From: Caldithrix sp. | Lineage (GTDB): Bacteria; Spirochaetota; Leptospiria; Turneriellales; Turneriellaceae | Direction: 5' to 3' | Assembly (NCBI GenBank): GCA_020722745.1 | Contig: DYKF01000003.1 | Coordinates: forward strand, 1-42,585 | DNA length: 42,585 nt | Shown: in pieces, positions 8,158 through 15,410 of the stretch | Layout: each line of letters begins with the position of its first letter | Numbering within the stretch: the stretch's first letter is position 1 | Made by a program: the position numbers and the translations under genes | Notes under the pieces: generated by a model | Told to the model about the DNA's origin: nothing | What the model saw: the letters and a program-made list of their open reading frames with translations, nothing else | Databases searched by the model: none

Positions 8158-8823
8158 TCACCCGCCGTACGTAAACTTAAGTCTGCAGGAAGGGCATATA
8201 TATTTGCCCGGTTTTGTTACTTTTAATTTTGTGCCACAATTCTGGCAGAATATTTCGCGAACACCAAACGCAACAGAAACTTCTACCGGTTTCTCAGGAA
8301 CCTCTTCGTCTGATTGTGCAGTCTGTTCTGCAGGTTTCTCTGCCACAGACTGAATCTGGGGGGCGGCTGGCAAAGGTGGCGTTTTCTCCAGATTCTCTTC
8401 TGAACTGGAAAGCTCAAGAACCCCCGAAGATTTTTCGGATTCTATAGCTTCACTTTTCACTATTTGTGGAGCCGTGATTTCTACTCCCTGAAAATAGGCT
8501 GCTGCCTCGCTTTTTCCACTTAATACCTTGATCTTATCGGTTATATGAAAGAATCGGAGCAAACGGGAGATTTCATCATTCACATGAATGAGAACGGCTT
8601 CGCCTCTCATTTTGCGCAAAATAGTCTGCACTTCCAGAAGAACAGCAATTCCACGGGAAGACAAATACTCAAGGTCAGCTAAATTGAGAGAGAGATAGCG
8701 GTATCCATCGAGAATTTTTTCTTCTACCCACGATTTAAAATCAGAGCTCGTCTGTGAATCGAGAGCCCCGGAAAGATCGACGACAAGAATTTTGTTATCT
8801 TTCACTGTATTCATTTCCAGCAT
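8158..8823 (-). CDS. STAS-domain protein with C-terminal zinc ribbon
   Basis: The first 105 residues form a STAS (anti-anti-sigma factor type) domain: LVVDLSGALDSQTSS, then LSLNLADLEYLSSRGIAVLLEV, where the canonical DSSG site reads LSSRG, keeping the serines but losing the aspartate and the usual SG pair. A Pro/Glu/Ser-rich linker of about 80 residues follows. The C-terminus is a treble-cysteine-pair zinc ribbon, FCQNCGTKLK...ICPSC, two CxxC pairs 13 residues apart. The start chosen at 8823 (MLEMNTV) has AAAGG six bases upstream; an ATG at 8838 would overlap the upstream sensor gene. STAS domains are switched by serine kinases or bind partners, so this protein probably acts with the membrane sensor encoded immediately before it. 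Confidence 0.8.
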   Translation of the reverse strand: MLEMNTVKDNKILVVDLSGALDSQTSSDFKSWVEEKILDGYRYLSLNLADLEYLSSRGIAVLLEVQTILRKMRGEAVLIHVNDEISRLLRFFHITDKIKVLSGKSEAAAYFQGVEITAPQIVKSEAIESEKSSGVLELSSSEENLEKTPPLPAAPQIQSVAEKPAEQTAQSDEEVPEKPVEVSVAFGVREIFCQNCGTKLKVTKPGKYICPSCRLKFTYGG

Positions 8824-8824
8824 A

Positions 8825-9748
8825 TCAGGCCTTTTCATCCTCGATAAAAATTGCCTCTACAGCTTCCTGCTTTCTGGGAGGCACCGGAGAAGCAATTGTC
8901 TTTCTCTCTAACTCTGTGATTTTATTCTGGAGACCTTGTACATCGCGCGAAAAAGCATCTTTCATGTATTCATTTTCAAGCCTGTATCGAATAGCCTCTT
9001 CCCATGTTCTTTGAACATACAAAAATCTTCCGTGAACTGCTACAATCAGCAAAGCGCTTAACAAGAGGGCAAACACAACGGAAACCAGCAGAATCTGCCC
9101 CAGTGAATGCAGAAGTTTTTCGGCCTGGGCCTGCAGCAGCGTATCTTCCATGGCAACATGGATCGATGCCATCACTTCACCTTTTGCATTGAATAGCGGC
9201 GCTGAATACAGATGCACCCGTTTCAATGAGGCAAGGTAGCCTGCCTGCAGTGTATTGTTTGTTGCCGGTATTTCAAAGGGCCAGGGGGAAACCTGAATTT
9301 CGCCGCGTGGAATCGTAAGAGCTTTCTGGAAAGCCTCTTTGTTGTACCGATCCGAAATCATATTTACGGAATCACCGCGCGGGCTCACTTTTGTAAAATC
9401 ATTGTGCGAAAGCACCTCGCCCTTTTTGCCAAGAATAAATACTTCGTGAATTCTTATTCCATGTGTTTTTTCACTCATGACAATCCCTGCAAATATTCCT
9501 GACAGTTCCATGCTCGTTTTATTGTCGAGTGGATAGGCAGATGCCACGCCAAAAAGTGTTCGCGCAAGCTGGTAATTTCTATCCATTGAGTACACCTGGA
9601 GATCACGTACCTGGCTTTTGCCGAACATGAGTCCTCCAGCCAGCACTGCTGCAATAGTAATAGTTAGTATGGCTAAGGTCAGCAATACTGCAAAAGACAG
9701 GGAAATACCCACCCTGTAGACTGGTTCCACGGAAGTCGCTGGTTTCAT
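8825..9748 (-). CDS. Membrane sensor protein, two TM helices, Cache-like periplasmic domain, no output enzyme
   Basis: The 307-residue product has a membrane helix at about 14-41, a periplasmic domain at 42-215, a second helix at about 217-239 and a cytoplasmic tail with a coiled coil at about 250-283. The periplasmic segment (for example IHEVFILGKKGEVLSHND and LYSAPLFNAKGEVMASIHV) has the two-strand sensory pattern of Cache/PAS-like ligand-binding domains of chemoreceptors and kinases. No kinase, cyclase or methyl-accepting domain follows, so signal output probably passes through the coiled coil or a partner. The STAS/zinc-ribbon gene follows directly. A near-consensus sigma-28 promoter ends seven bases before the ATG, implying coexpression with flagellar genes. 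Codon GTG at 9712 is an alternative start. Confidence 0.8.
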   Translation of the reverse strand: MKPATSVEPVYRVGISLSFAVLLTLAILTITIAAVLAGGLMFGKSQVRDLQVYSMDRNYQLARTLFGVASAYPLDNKTSMELSGIFAGIVMSEKTHGIRIHEVFILGKKGEVLSHNDFTKVSPRGDSVNMISDRYNKEAFQKALTIPRGEIQVSPWPFEIPATNNTLQAGYLASLKRVHLYSAPLFNAKGEVMASIHVAMEDTLLQAQAEKLLHSLGQILLVSVVFALLLSALLIVAVHGRFLYVQRTWEEAIRYRLENEYMKDAFSRDVQGLQNKITELERKTIASPVPPRKQEAVEAIFIEDEKA

Positions 9749-9755
9749 AGCTTCA

Positions 9756-9782
9756 GTATCGGCTGTTTTAAGAAAAGTTTTA
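9756..9782 (-). promoter_or_regulatory. Sigma-28-like promoter of the sensor/STAS operon
   Basis: The minus strand reads TAAA-N15-GCCGATAC: the -35 matches the FliA/SigD consensus completely, the spacer is the standard 15 bases and the -10 matches seven of eight positions. The -10 ends seven bases before the ATG at 9748, so the start point of transcription should fall at or near the start codon. Confidence 0.65.
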
Positions 9783-9798
9783 CTTTTCTATCAGCCGA
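9759..9798. other. Two-tier inverted repeat overlapping the sensor promoter
   Basis: TCGGCTG (9759-9765) pairs with CAGCCGA (9792-9798), and inside it AGAAAAG (9771-9777) pairs with CTTTTCT (9783-9789). The element overlaps the sigma-28-like promoter and lies after the mnmC stop, so it may be an mnmC terminator (without a T run), an operator, or both. Confidence 0.45.
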
Positions 9799-9834
9799 CC
9801 GTTCACGTATTTATGAGTTTTGCAGCATGCACGA

Positions 9835-11712
9835 TCAAAAGAATATTTTTTCCGAAGGCTGGCGGCGGAGATTCCGAATTAGAAACCTGCCAGGATTCAA
9901 GAAAGCATAATCGGCCGGAAGAATATAATATGGCTCGCCGGCAATGTCGGCGGCAAGCTGCTCTGCCAGCAATGGTCCATAGACAAGTCCCCTGGCACCA
10001 AGCCCGCTTAAAATATAGAGATCCGGAAAGTAACTCTCCGGCGAGTCCGGATACTCCGCTGGGCGGCGCGCTTTTAGATTGGCCACATACTCTCTGGAAT
10101 ACGAATCTTCCCTGGGAAGCCTGCCAACCAGAGGAAGCCTGTCATAGGTAACCGCGCGAAAACCGACGCGCCCCGGCAGAGAAGCTAAATCGGGCGAATC
10201 GGTTTGCGACTTATAGTCTTCCTCCAGCTTTTCCCATAACTCAAAATTCTTCTGCTCGTCGTAATCGCGGTGTTCAAATTCTTTTTCGAAGGTGGCTCCA
10301 AGCAAAACTTCTGAACCCAGCGGAATTGTGTATACCCTGGAAGACACCGGAAAGCCGGCAAGATTCTGAAAAGAGTGCGAGGGAACATAGACTACCTGCC
10401 CTTTAATTTCTCGCAGTGGCAGCCACGAAAAATCCTTCCCCCGTCTGGCCGCAGCAGCATTCGCTAAAATTAATATCTCTGCTCGCCCCAGAATGCCGTT
10501 CGCTCCTGCAAGCTCCCATTCCCCGCTGCGATACTCAAAGTTCTCCACGCGCTCTCCCAAATGAATCGATATCCCGGGATGGCTCATAACCGATTCACAA
10601 AAACAGGACGGCTGTACAAATCCAGAAAACCCCAGCCAAGAGTTGCGCCCGTCTGCCTCTATAAACGCTGCCGGGAAATTATAGCGGGCAATCGCCTTAT
10701 GCATGCGAACCTCTTCTTGCTCTGTCTGGATGTTCAGCAAACCAGTCTGATGAAATTCGTGGCAACCGTATATATCTCTCAGATGATTCACCGTAAATGA
10801 ATAGCCGCTGGCATTCAGCCGCGTCATCACAGAATCGTCGCCACTCATATGCGGATGAACCATCCCGGCTCTGTTTCCCGAACCCTCGGCAGCAAGCTCC
10901 CAACGGGACTCAAAAAGATGCACGTGGTATCCCCTGCGTTCAAGTGCCAGCGCAGAAAGACAACCAGCAATGCCGCCGCCAATAATGGCTACAGTCTGGG
11001 GCTTGCGCATGGCGTGGGGTGGAATGCCCTCCCGGCGGGCTACCAGCATTTCTTTTTTTCTGCCAAAGCCGGGAACCTTCTCTGTTATAAATCCCTGGGA
11101 TCGAAGCCTTTCGCGCACCATGGCAGAAACGGTATAAGTAGCCACCGTGGCATTTGGCCTCGACAGCTTGCCCACTGTCTTAAAAACAGATTCTGACCAC
11201 ATTTCTGGATTCTTTTGTGGAGAAAATCCATCGAGATACCAGGCATCTACCGGTCCATTCCATAGTTGCATTCTCTCTGCCTCCCCCACCAGCAACCGCA
11301 GCTCTATGCGGCCATCGTCAAAGAATATACTGTGCAGGCCATTGGGCAAAAGCGTATAGCGGCCCAGAAAGGTCTCGGCAAACGGTATGGCGCAGGCATC
11401 GAGAACCTGCAACAGTATGTGTCTTGGTAGAAGTTTTTTTTCGACAGACATGAAAACCAGCCGGGAAGGCCTTTGCTGGTGTGGCAGCGATAGATATAAA
11501 TCGGCTGTTAGAATAAAATTTAAACCCGTGCCAAAGCCCAGCTCTGCTATAACAAATAGATCGGGAGCAGCACTCCAGCGACTCACGAGAGCATTGCCTT
11601 CCATAAAAACGTGCCGCTTCTCTGCGCAACCACCCTCGCGAGAATAATAGATATCCCCAAATTCTTCGGAATAGAGAGAGTTGCCAGAAAAATAAAATTC
11701 GGAATTGTTCAT
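9835..11712 (-). CDS. mnmC: Bifunctional tRNA wobble-uridine modification enzyme MnmC
   Basis: MnmC completes 5-methylaminomethyl-2-thiouridine at the wobble position of certain tRNAs: the FAD domain removes the carboxymethyl group and the SAM domain methylates the amine. The N-terminal methyltransferase domain (about residues 1-240) shows VIAELGFGTGLNF and DAWYLDGFSPQKNPEMW. The FAD oxidoreductase domain begins with VAIIGGGIAGCLSALALERRG near residue 245 and ends with LSGLGARGLVYGPLLAE. About 625 residues matches the fused form. The start at 11712 (MNNSEFYF) is preferred; an ATG at 11751 adds 13 poorly conserved-looking residues, and neither has a clear ribosome binding site. It stands alone upstream of the sensor operon. 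Confidence 0.92.
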   Translation of the reverse strand: MNNSEFYFSGNSLYSEEFGDIYYSREGGCAEKRHVFMEGNALVSRWSAAPDLFVIAELGFGTGLNFILTADLYLSLPHQQRPSRLVFMSVEKKLLPRHILLQVLDACAIPFAETFLGRYTLLPNGLHSIFFDDGRIELRLLVGEAERMQLWNGPVDAWYLDGFSPQKNPEMWSESVFKTVGKLSRPNATVATYTVSAMVRERLRSQGFITEKVPGFGRKKEMLVARREGIPPHAMRKPQTVAIIGGGIAGCLSALALERRGYHVHLFESRWELAAEGSGNRAGMVHPHMSGDDSVMTRLNASGYSFTVNHLRDIYGCHEFHQTGLLNIQTEQEEVRMHKAIARYNFPAAFIEADGRNSWLGFSGFVQPSCFCESVMSHPGISIHLGERVENFEYRSGEWELAGANGILGRAEILILANAAAARRGKDFSWLPLREIKGQVVYVPSHSFQNLAGFPVSSRVYTIPLGSEVLLGATFEKEFEHRDYDEQKNFELWEKLEEDYKSQTDSPDLASLPGRVGFRAVTYDRLPLVGRLPREDSYSREYVANLKARRPAEYPDSPESYFPDLYILSGLGARGLVYGPLLAEQLAADIAGEPYYILPADYAFLNPGRFLIRNLRRQPSEKIFF

Positions 11713-11831
11713 AGCCAAGGAAAACTCAAAGCCACAAAAAGATGAGTACATTCCTTTGGTAGAAAAAAAATGGTTGCACCGTTATCTAAAAGAATTACTC
11801 TCTGTCAGTAATTTATAAAAGGGAGATGAAT

Positions 11832-11969
11832 ATGGAAATATTTGCAGCATTTAACAACAGCTTTGACTTACAGCCAATCCTCTGGTCCGCACTCACTGTG
11901 GCCTTTCTCGTTGGAATGGGCGGGTTCGCGTTTTGGTACTATGCAAACCAGAACAACAAAAAAGGCTAA
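11832..11969 (+). CDS. 45-residue single-pass membrane microprotein
   Basis: The frame encodes MEIFAAFNNSFDLQPILW, a membrane helix of about 22 residues (SALTVAFLVGMGGFAFWYY) and a short tail ANQNNKKG. GGGAG lies six bases before the ATG, a strong ribosome binding site; a second in-frame ATG at 11826 overlaps that site and is less likely. The topology (acidic/neutral N-terminus outside, Lys-rich tail inside) resembles small accessory subunits of respiratory complexes, such as CcoQ-like proteins, but there is no sequence signature and no oxidase gene nearby, so the function is unknown. Its stop codon lies in a strong hairpin at 11965-11998. Confidence 0.65.
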   Translation: MEIFAAFNNSFDLQPILWSALTVAFLVGMGGFAFWYYANQNNKKG

Positions 11970-12892
11970 TCCCGGTATCGACTTCACCGGTTATTAGCTT
12001 TGGGAAGAAGTACCTGGTAATTCTGGTGCTTCTTCTTTTTTCCGTCCCTGTATCCACCACTACAATCCATCGACTTCGCACGGTTCATCTCACCGAGTCC
12101 GGCTTTTCTGCTCTGGACGCCTACCAGAAGATCTATTTTTCATCAGATACAGTTTTCTTTTTCCGGGAACAGCGCCTTACGCTTCCCGTTACAGACTCCA
12201 TGGAAATGGAGATTAATGTCCCCATGTTTGAGACCATTGGCAATAATCCGCAATCGGGTCTCGGCGATATTTCTCTGTATTTCTCTCGTGCCGTTTTCAG
12301 CAGGGACCAGAACTTAATCAATGCCATGATAGAATTAAGCCCGGGCAATGGCTTACAATTTTCAGAAAAGGGTGTAATTCCCGTTGAACATTACGGTTAC
12401 CCCGAATGGAAGCTGGGGGCTGCTTTTTTTTCACGGTTTGGGCTAATCGATGTTCAGTCAAACCTGTGGTATGCGGGCCGGATGCACAAGGGGGAGGGAC
12501 AAGAACCCGGCATTTTCAGTGGACTGGATCTTAATATATTCAGCGAAAGTGCGTGGAATCGCTGGCTTGGCTTTCATCCCGACAAACCAGAAAACTTTTT
12601 CTATAAGAACAATTTTGCAAACGATGCCTTTGAAGCCTCTTTAGTATTGAATTCGGACATTCTTTTCCCCTGGATTCCCTTTGTCTCATGGTCATCTATC
12701 TTTCCATTTCATGGAGAACGGGAAAAAGTACAATCTTTTGCGGGAATAACGCATCCACTGCACGAAATTTCGGCGGGCATTAAACTTCTCGTTTTATCTG
12801 CCGGGATCAGTATTGTCGTCACCGTTTTCTATTCTCCCACTATAGAAGATTATTCTACAGGAATGGGAGCAGGGCTGCGCGCAGAATTTTAA
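11933..12892 (+). CDS. Exported beta-barrel-like protein of unknown function (start unclear)
   Basis: The product has a hydrophobic signal segment (KKYLVILVLLLFSVPVS) and a mature part of alternating strands ending in GAGLRAEF, consistent with an outer membrane barrel of the MetA-pathway/transporter type seen in DUF3187-like proteins, though no family is certain. The start is a problem: the only conventional start upstream of the signal segment is a TTG at 11933, inside the microprotein gene, which would put about 24 residues ahead of the signal. An in-frame ATT at 11993 would give the clean N-terminus SFGKKYLVIL. It overlaps or closely follows the microprotein, so translation may be coupled. 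It converges on the minus-strand gene ending at 13010. Confidence 0.65.
   Translation: MVLCKPEQQKRLIPVSTSPVISFGKKYLVILVLLLFSVPVSTTTIHRLRTVHLTESGFSALDAYQKIYFSSDTVFFFREQRLTLPVTDSMEMEINVPMFETIGNNPQSGLGDISLYFSRAVFSRDQNLINAMIELSPGNGLQFSEKGVIPVEHYGYPEWKLGAAFFSRFGLIDVQSNLWYAGRMHKGEGQEPGIFSGLDLNIFSESAWNRWLGFHPDKPENFFYKNNFANDAFEASLVLNSDILFPWIPFVSWSSIFPFHGEREKVQSFAGITHPLHEISAGIKLLVLSAGISIVVTVFYSPTIEDYSTGMGAGLRAEF
11965..11998 (+). terminator. Hairpin after the microprotein (attenuator or weak terminator)
   Basis: GCTAAT plus CCGGT pair with ACCGG plus ATTAGC around a 9-base loop, with a small internal bulge. The stem contains the microprotein stop codon and is followed by only three T residues, so it may stabilise the short mRNA, partly terminate, or control access to the start of the downstream barrel gene. 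Confidence 0.5.
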
Positions 12893-12956
12893 GGAAACCT
12901 CTAAAAATCAATTTTTTAAGCTTTCCTTGCGCAAAGTATAAGGATCTAAATTTATA

Positions 12957-12980
12957 ATTTTTCCAAAATTTTGAAAAAAT
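12957..12980. terminator. Weak AT-rich hairpin between convergent genes
   Basis: ATTTTTC and GAAAAAAT form an imperfect 6-7 bp stem with T-rich and A-rich flanks. It lies between the barrel-like gene and the convergent gene ending at 13010 and may be a weak bidirectional terminator. Confidence 0.3.
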
Positions 12981-13009
12981 AGCGGCTCCCTTAACTAAAC
13001 TCTAAAAAG

Positions 13010-13756
13010 TTAGACGAACTCATCTGCAAAATCTTCTTCAATGTTAGAAAACGCCTGCTCCAGATATATATCCTTCAAAATATAAAAGCGTTCGGTTTCT
13101 CTTTGGCCAAGCTGCTCCATTGCGCGCAAATGGCGTGTTATAAGATACTCCACTGTTGGGTCTTCCAGCGCTATTTCAATACTGCGTTCGTTAAAATAGC
13201 GCACAAACCAGTTCAGGTTAAACGTGGTATAATCGCCCAGCAATTCCAATGACGGAAGTGTAGGTTCATATTTCCGCAGCACTTCGGTTAAGTACATTGC
13301 TCGCCGCACAGACGCGGGTAGGTCTTCGTTGAGACCTGTCTGGAGCTCTCTGGAAAGAAGTTCATGGATGTGCATGATGGGACTTAAATAGTGAAGAATT
13401 GCGGCCAGGTATTGCGGAAACACGTTCATCACTTCTACCATGTCAATTGGCTGCTTTTTTTCCAGAAAGTACTCAGCAACGCGACGCTGGTCGTCATTCT
13501 TTGGAATGGGATCGTGCAACGGAATGTAAAGGTTCTTTACTTCGTAGGCAAAACGGCTTTCTTTGGGAATGTAGTATTCAATGGTTACAGGCTCTCTGTA
13601 AGAATTGATTTTATCGACTTCTGGAATTTCCGGATCTGTCGTAAGACCCTTGAGCTTATTGATATCGTCCGTAACAATGCGCGCTCCACCAATGCGCATT
13701 TTTTTACGTTCAATCTGCTTCATTAATGTTTTCGATAAAAAGCCAGGACTTGCCAT
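13010..13756 (-). CDS. Cytoplasmic protein of unknown function
   Basis: The family is not recognised. The 248-residue product begins MASPGFLSKTLMKQIERKKMRIGG, a basic amphipathic helix, then a proline-rich segment with KESRFAYEVKNLYIPLHDPIPKND. A helical second half (EYFLEKKQPIDMVEVMNVFPQYLAAILHYL, LEDPTVEYLITRHLRAMEQLGQRETERFY) ends in an acidic tail EEDFADEFV. There is no signal peptide or membrane segment. No ribosome binding site precedes the ATG at 13756; instead CCCGATAA ends six bases before it, resembling the other sigma-28-type -10 boxes here but with a poor -35. It stands alone, divergent from atpZ. Confidence 0.7.
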   Translation of the reverse strand: MASPGFLSKTLMKQIERKKMRIGGARIVTDDINKLKGLTTDPEIPEVDKINSYREPVTIEYYIPKESRFAYEVKNLYIPLHDPIPKNDDQRRVAEYFLEKKQPIDMVEVMNVFPQYLAAILHYLSPIMHIHELLSRELQTGLNEDLPASVRRAMYLTEVLRKYEPTLPSLELLGDYTTFNLNWFVRYFNERSIEIALEDPTVEYLITRHLRAMEQLGQRETERFYILKDIYLEQAFSNIEEDFADEFV

Positions 13757-13886
13757 AATACATTATCGGGTTGTTACCATGCTTAACTTTTGCTCGACTA
13801 CAGGGAACGCGGAGGTCCCTGGGCCAGTGCGACCAGTATCAAATAAGCATTGATTGACAGGGCGCCCTTGAGTCCCGTTTTGAACC

Positions 13887-14216
13887 ATGTTATCGCGAGA
13901 GGAAATTGAAAAATTGCGGTCGGACCTCGACTCGCTGCAGGCTTCGGAATCACGGGCGCGTAAACATCACGAAATCAAAAACCCATCAGCCAGATCCGGC
14001 GGAAAGCTCCAAAGCATCGGAAAAGTAAGCCAGATTGGATTTGAGTTTCTTACATTTTTAATAATTTTCTCATTCGGTGGTTTTTATCTCGACAAGCTCT
14101 GGAAAGCAAAGCCCGTCTTCTTTTTTATTGGAACCATGCTTGGGTTTGGGTTGGGATTATACCGCGTTATCCGTGGAGCAATATCCATAGGTGGTGAGAG
14201 CGATAATGAATCTTAA
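13887..14216 (+). CDS. atpZ: AtpZ/AtpI-family protein
   Basis: AtpZ/AtpI proteins are small membrane proteins that help assemble the c-ring of F0F1 ATP synthase and may conduct Mg2+. The 109-residue product has a charged N-terminal coiled region and two membrane helices (FEFLTFLIIFSFGGFYLDKLW and VFFFIGTMLGFGLGLYRVIR), the typical AtpZ pattern with the GxxxDxxW-like turn between them. In most genomes it opens the atp operon; here ispE follows with an 11-bp overlap, so it is detached from ATP synthase genes. The start at 13887 is the only reasonable one; the upstream 130 bp contain a CAGGGA/TCCCTG hairpin but no clear promoter. Confidence 0.75.
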   Translation: MLSREEIEKLRSDLDSLQASESRARKHHEIKNPSARSGGKLQSIGKVSQIGFEFLTFLIIFSFGGFYLDKLWKAKPVFFFIGTMLGFGLGLYRVIRGAISIGGESDNES

Positions 14217-15282
14217 TTTTTCCTCTCGCGCTACTATTGCATCGCCTGCGAAAATAAATTTTGGTTTGTGGATTCCCTTCAGAAAGCCAAACGGATTTCA
14301 CCATATAGTAAGCCTGTTCCTGCCTGTTTCCCTGCAAGACACCCTCCACCTTGAACGGGGCCACGGGAAGTTGCATTTTATTTCCAGACTGCCCACGCAC
14401 TTTGAGGAAAAGCTCAAGCCTGCTTTTTCCTCCGATCAGCTTTCAGAAAACCTGATTGGAAAAGCACTCTCTCTCTTTTCAGAAATTCTGCGCGAACACA
14501 ATTTGCCTCCGCTTCCGAAACTGGACGTAACCATTGAAAAAAGAATACCGTCTCCTGCAGGGCTCGGAGGCGGCAGCTCTAATGCCGGAGCCATTTTGAG
14601 ACACTTGGCCAGCATGCTCCCTCCGGACGATTATGAAAGAATATATCCAGCCATTCAGGAAAGGAGTCTTTCGCTGGGATCCGATATTCCGTTCTTTTTA
14701 AATCCCGTTCCTTCTCTTGTGAGCGGCCAAGGAGAAGTGATTGGACACATCCATTTTCCGTCTTTTACCGGCATTATTGGAATTCCTGGTTTTGGTTTTT
14801 CTACCAGAGTTATGTTTGGAGAGTTGAAAAAGACTTTACAAAGTGATGCGAAAAACAAGTCTGTACTTGCACATTCTTTCAGAGAATGCGCCAGTTTATT
14901 GAAAAGAGTCTGGAAGGATAGCGGTTCGAACGGTCTATCCCTGCCATTCGCAGAACAGCGCAGCAAAGAATCAAAAGAATTTCTTTCCCAATGGGGACAG
15001 GCTATTCCTGCAGATTCTACGCTTGCTTTTAATGAGTTTCTTGATGTAGCTGTACGGTTATTTCCAGAAAGCGGCATGATTCTGCAAAGTGGAATGGATG
15101 CCCTTAGTCGCACTCTTTCACTGGAAACCGGGCAGGATGTCTTTTACGGGATGAGCGGAAGTGGTTCATCTTTTTATGCCATCGCCCCTGGTGACTCCGA
15201 TTCGGCAAATACTACTCGTGCACTGGAAACATTGCAAAGGGATTTTTCGCAGATAAACTGGTATTCAATTCAAAGCTTCTGA
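14206..15282 (+). CDS. ispE: 4-diphosphocytidyl-2-C-methyl-D-erythritol kinase
   Basis: IspE is a GHMP kinase of the non-mevalonate (MEP) isoprenoid pathway that phosphorylates CDP-methylerythritol at the 2-hydroxyl. The 358-residue product has the N-terminal ASPAKINFGLWI strand, the GHMP glycine-rich ATP loop PSPAGLGGGSSNAGA near residue 115, the segment LGSDIPFFL near residue 155, and the C-terminal GMSGSGSSFYAI motif. It is longer than the usual 280-310 residues because of an insertion in the middle (about residues 200-270). The ATG at 14206 overlaps the end of atpZ by 11 bp; a GTG at 14191 is less likely. Confidence 0.9.
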   Translation: MNLNFSSRATIASPAKINFGLWIPFRKPNGFHHIVSLFLPVSLQDTLHLERGHGKLHFISRLPTHFEEKLKPAFSSDQLSENLIGKALSLFSEILREHNLPPLPKLDVTIEKRIPSPAGLGGGSSNAGAILRHLASMLPPDDYERIYPAIQERSLSLGSDIPFFLNPVPSLVSGQGEVIGHIHFPSFTGIIGIPGFGFSTRVMFGELKKTLQSDAKNKSVLAHSFRECASLLKRVWKDSGSNGLSLPFAEQRSKESKEFLSQWGQAIPADSTLAFNEFLDVAVRLFPESGMILQSGMDALSRTLSLETGQDVFYGMSGSGSSFYAIAPGDSDSANTTRALETLQRDFSQINWYSIQSF

Positions 15283-15318
15283 AGGGTTTTCATGTAAAGC
15301 TTTTCAGTCGCTAAACAC

Positions 15319-15390
15319 TGGGCCGTCGCCAAGCGGTAAGGCAGCGGTTTTTGGTACCGCCATACGGAGGTTCGAATCCTCCCGGCCCAG
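15319..15390 (+). tRNA. tRNA-Gln (anticodon UUG)
   Basis: A complete cloverleaf is visible. The acceptor stem is TGGGCCG with CGGCCCA, the D-arm is in GCCAAGCGGTAAGGC, the anticodon stem GCGGT/ACCGC encloses the loop TTTTGGT with anticodon TTG, and the T-arm is GGAGG-TTCGAAT-CCTCC. The discriminator is G and the CCA end is not encoded (CAA follows). It sits 36 bp after ispE and 20 bp before glmU and may be processed from a common transcript. Confidence 0.96.
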
Positions 15391-15410
15391 CAAAAACGCC
15401 GGAAGTAAAA

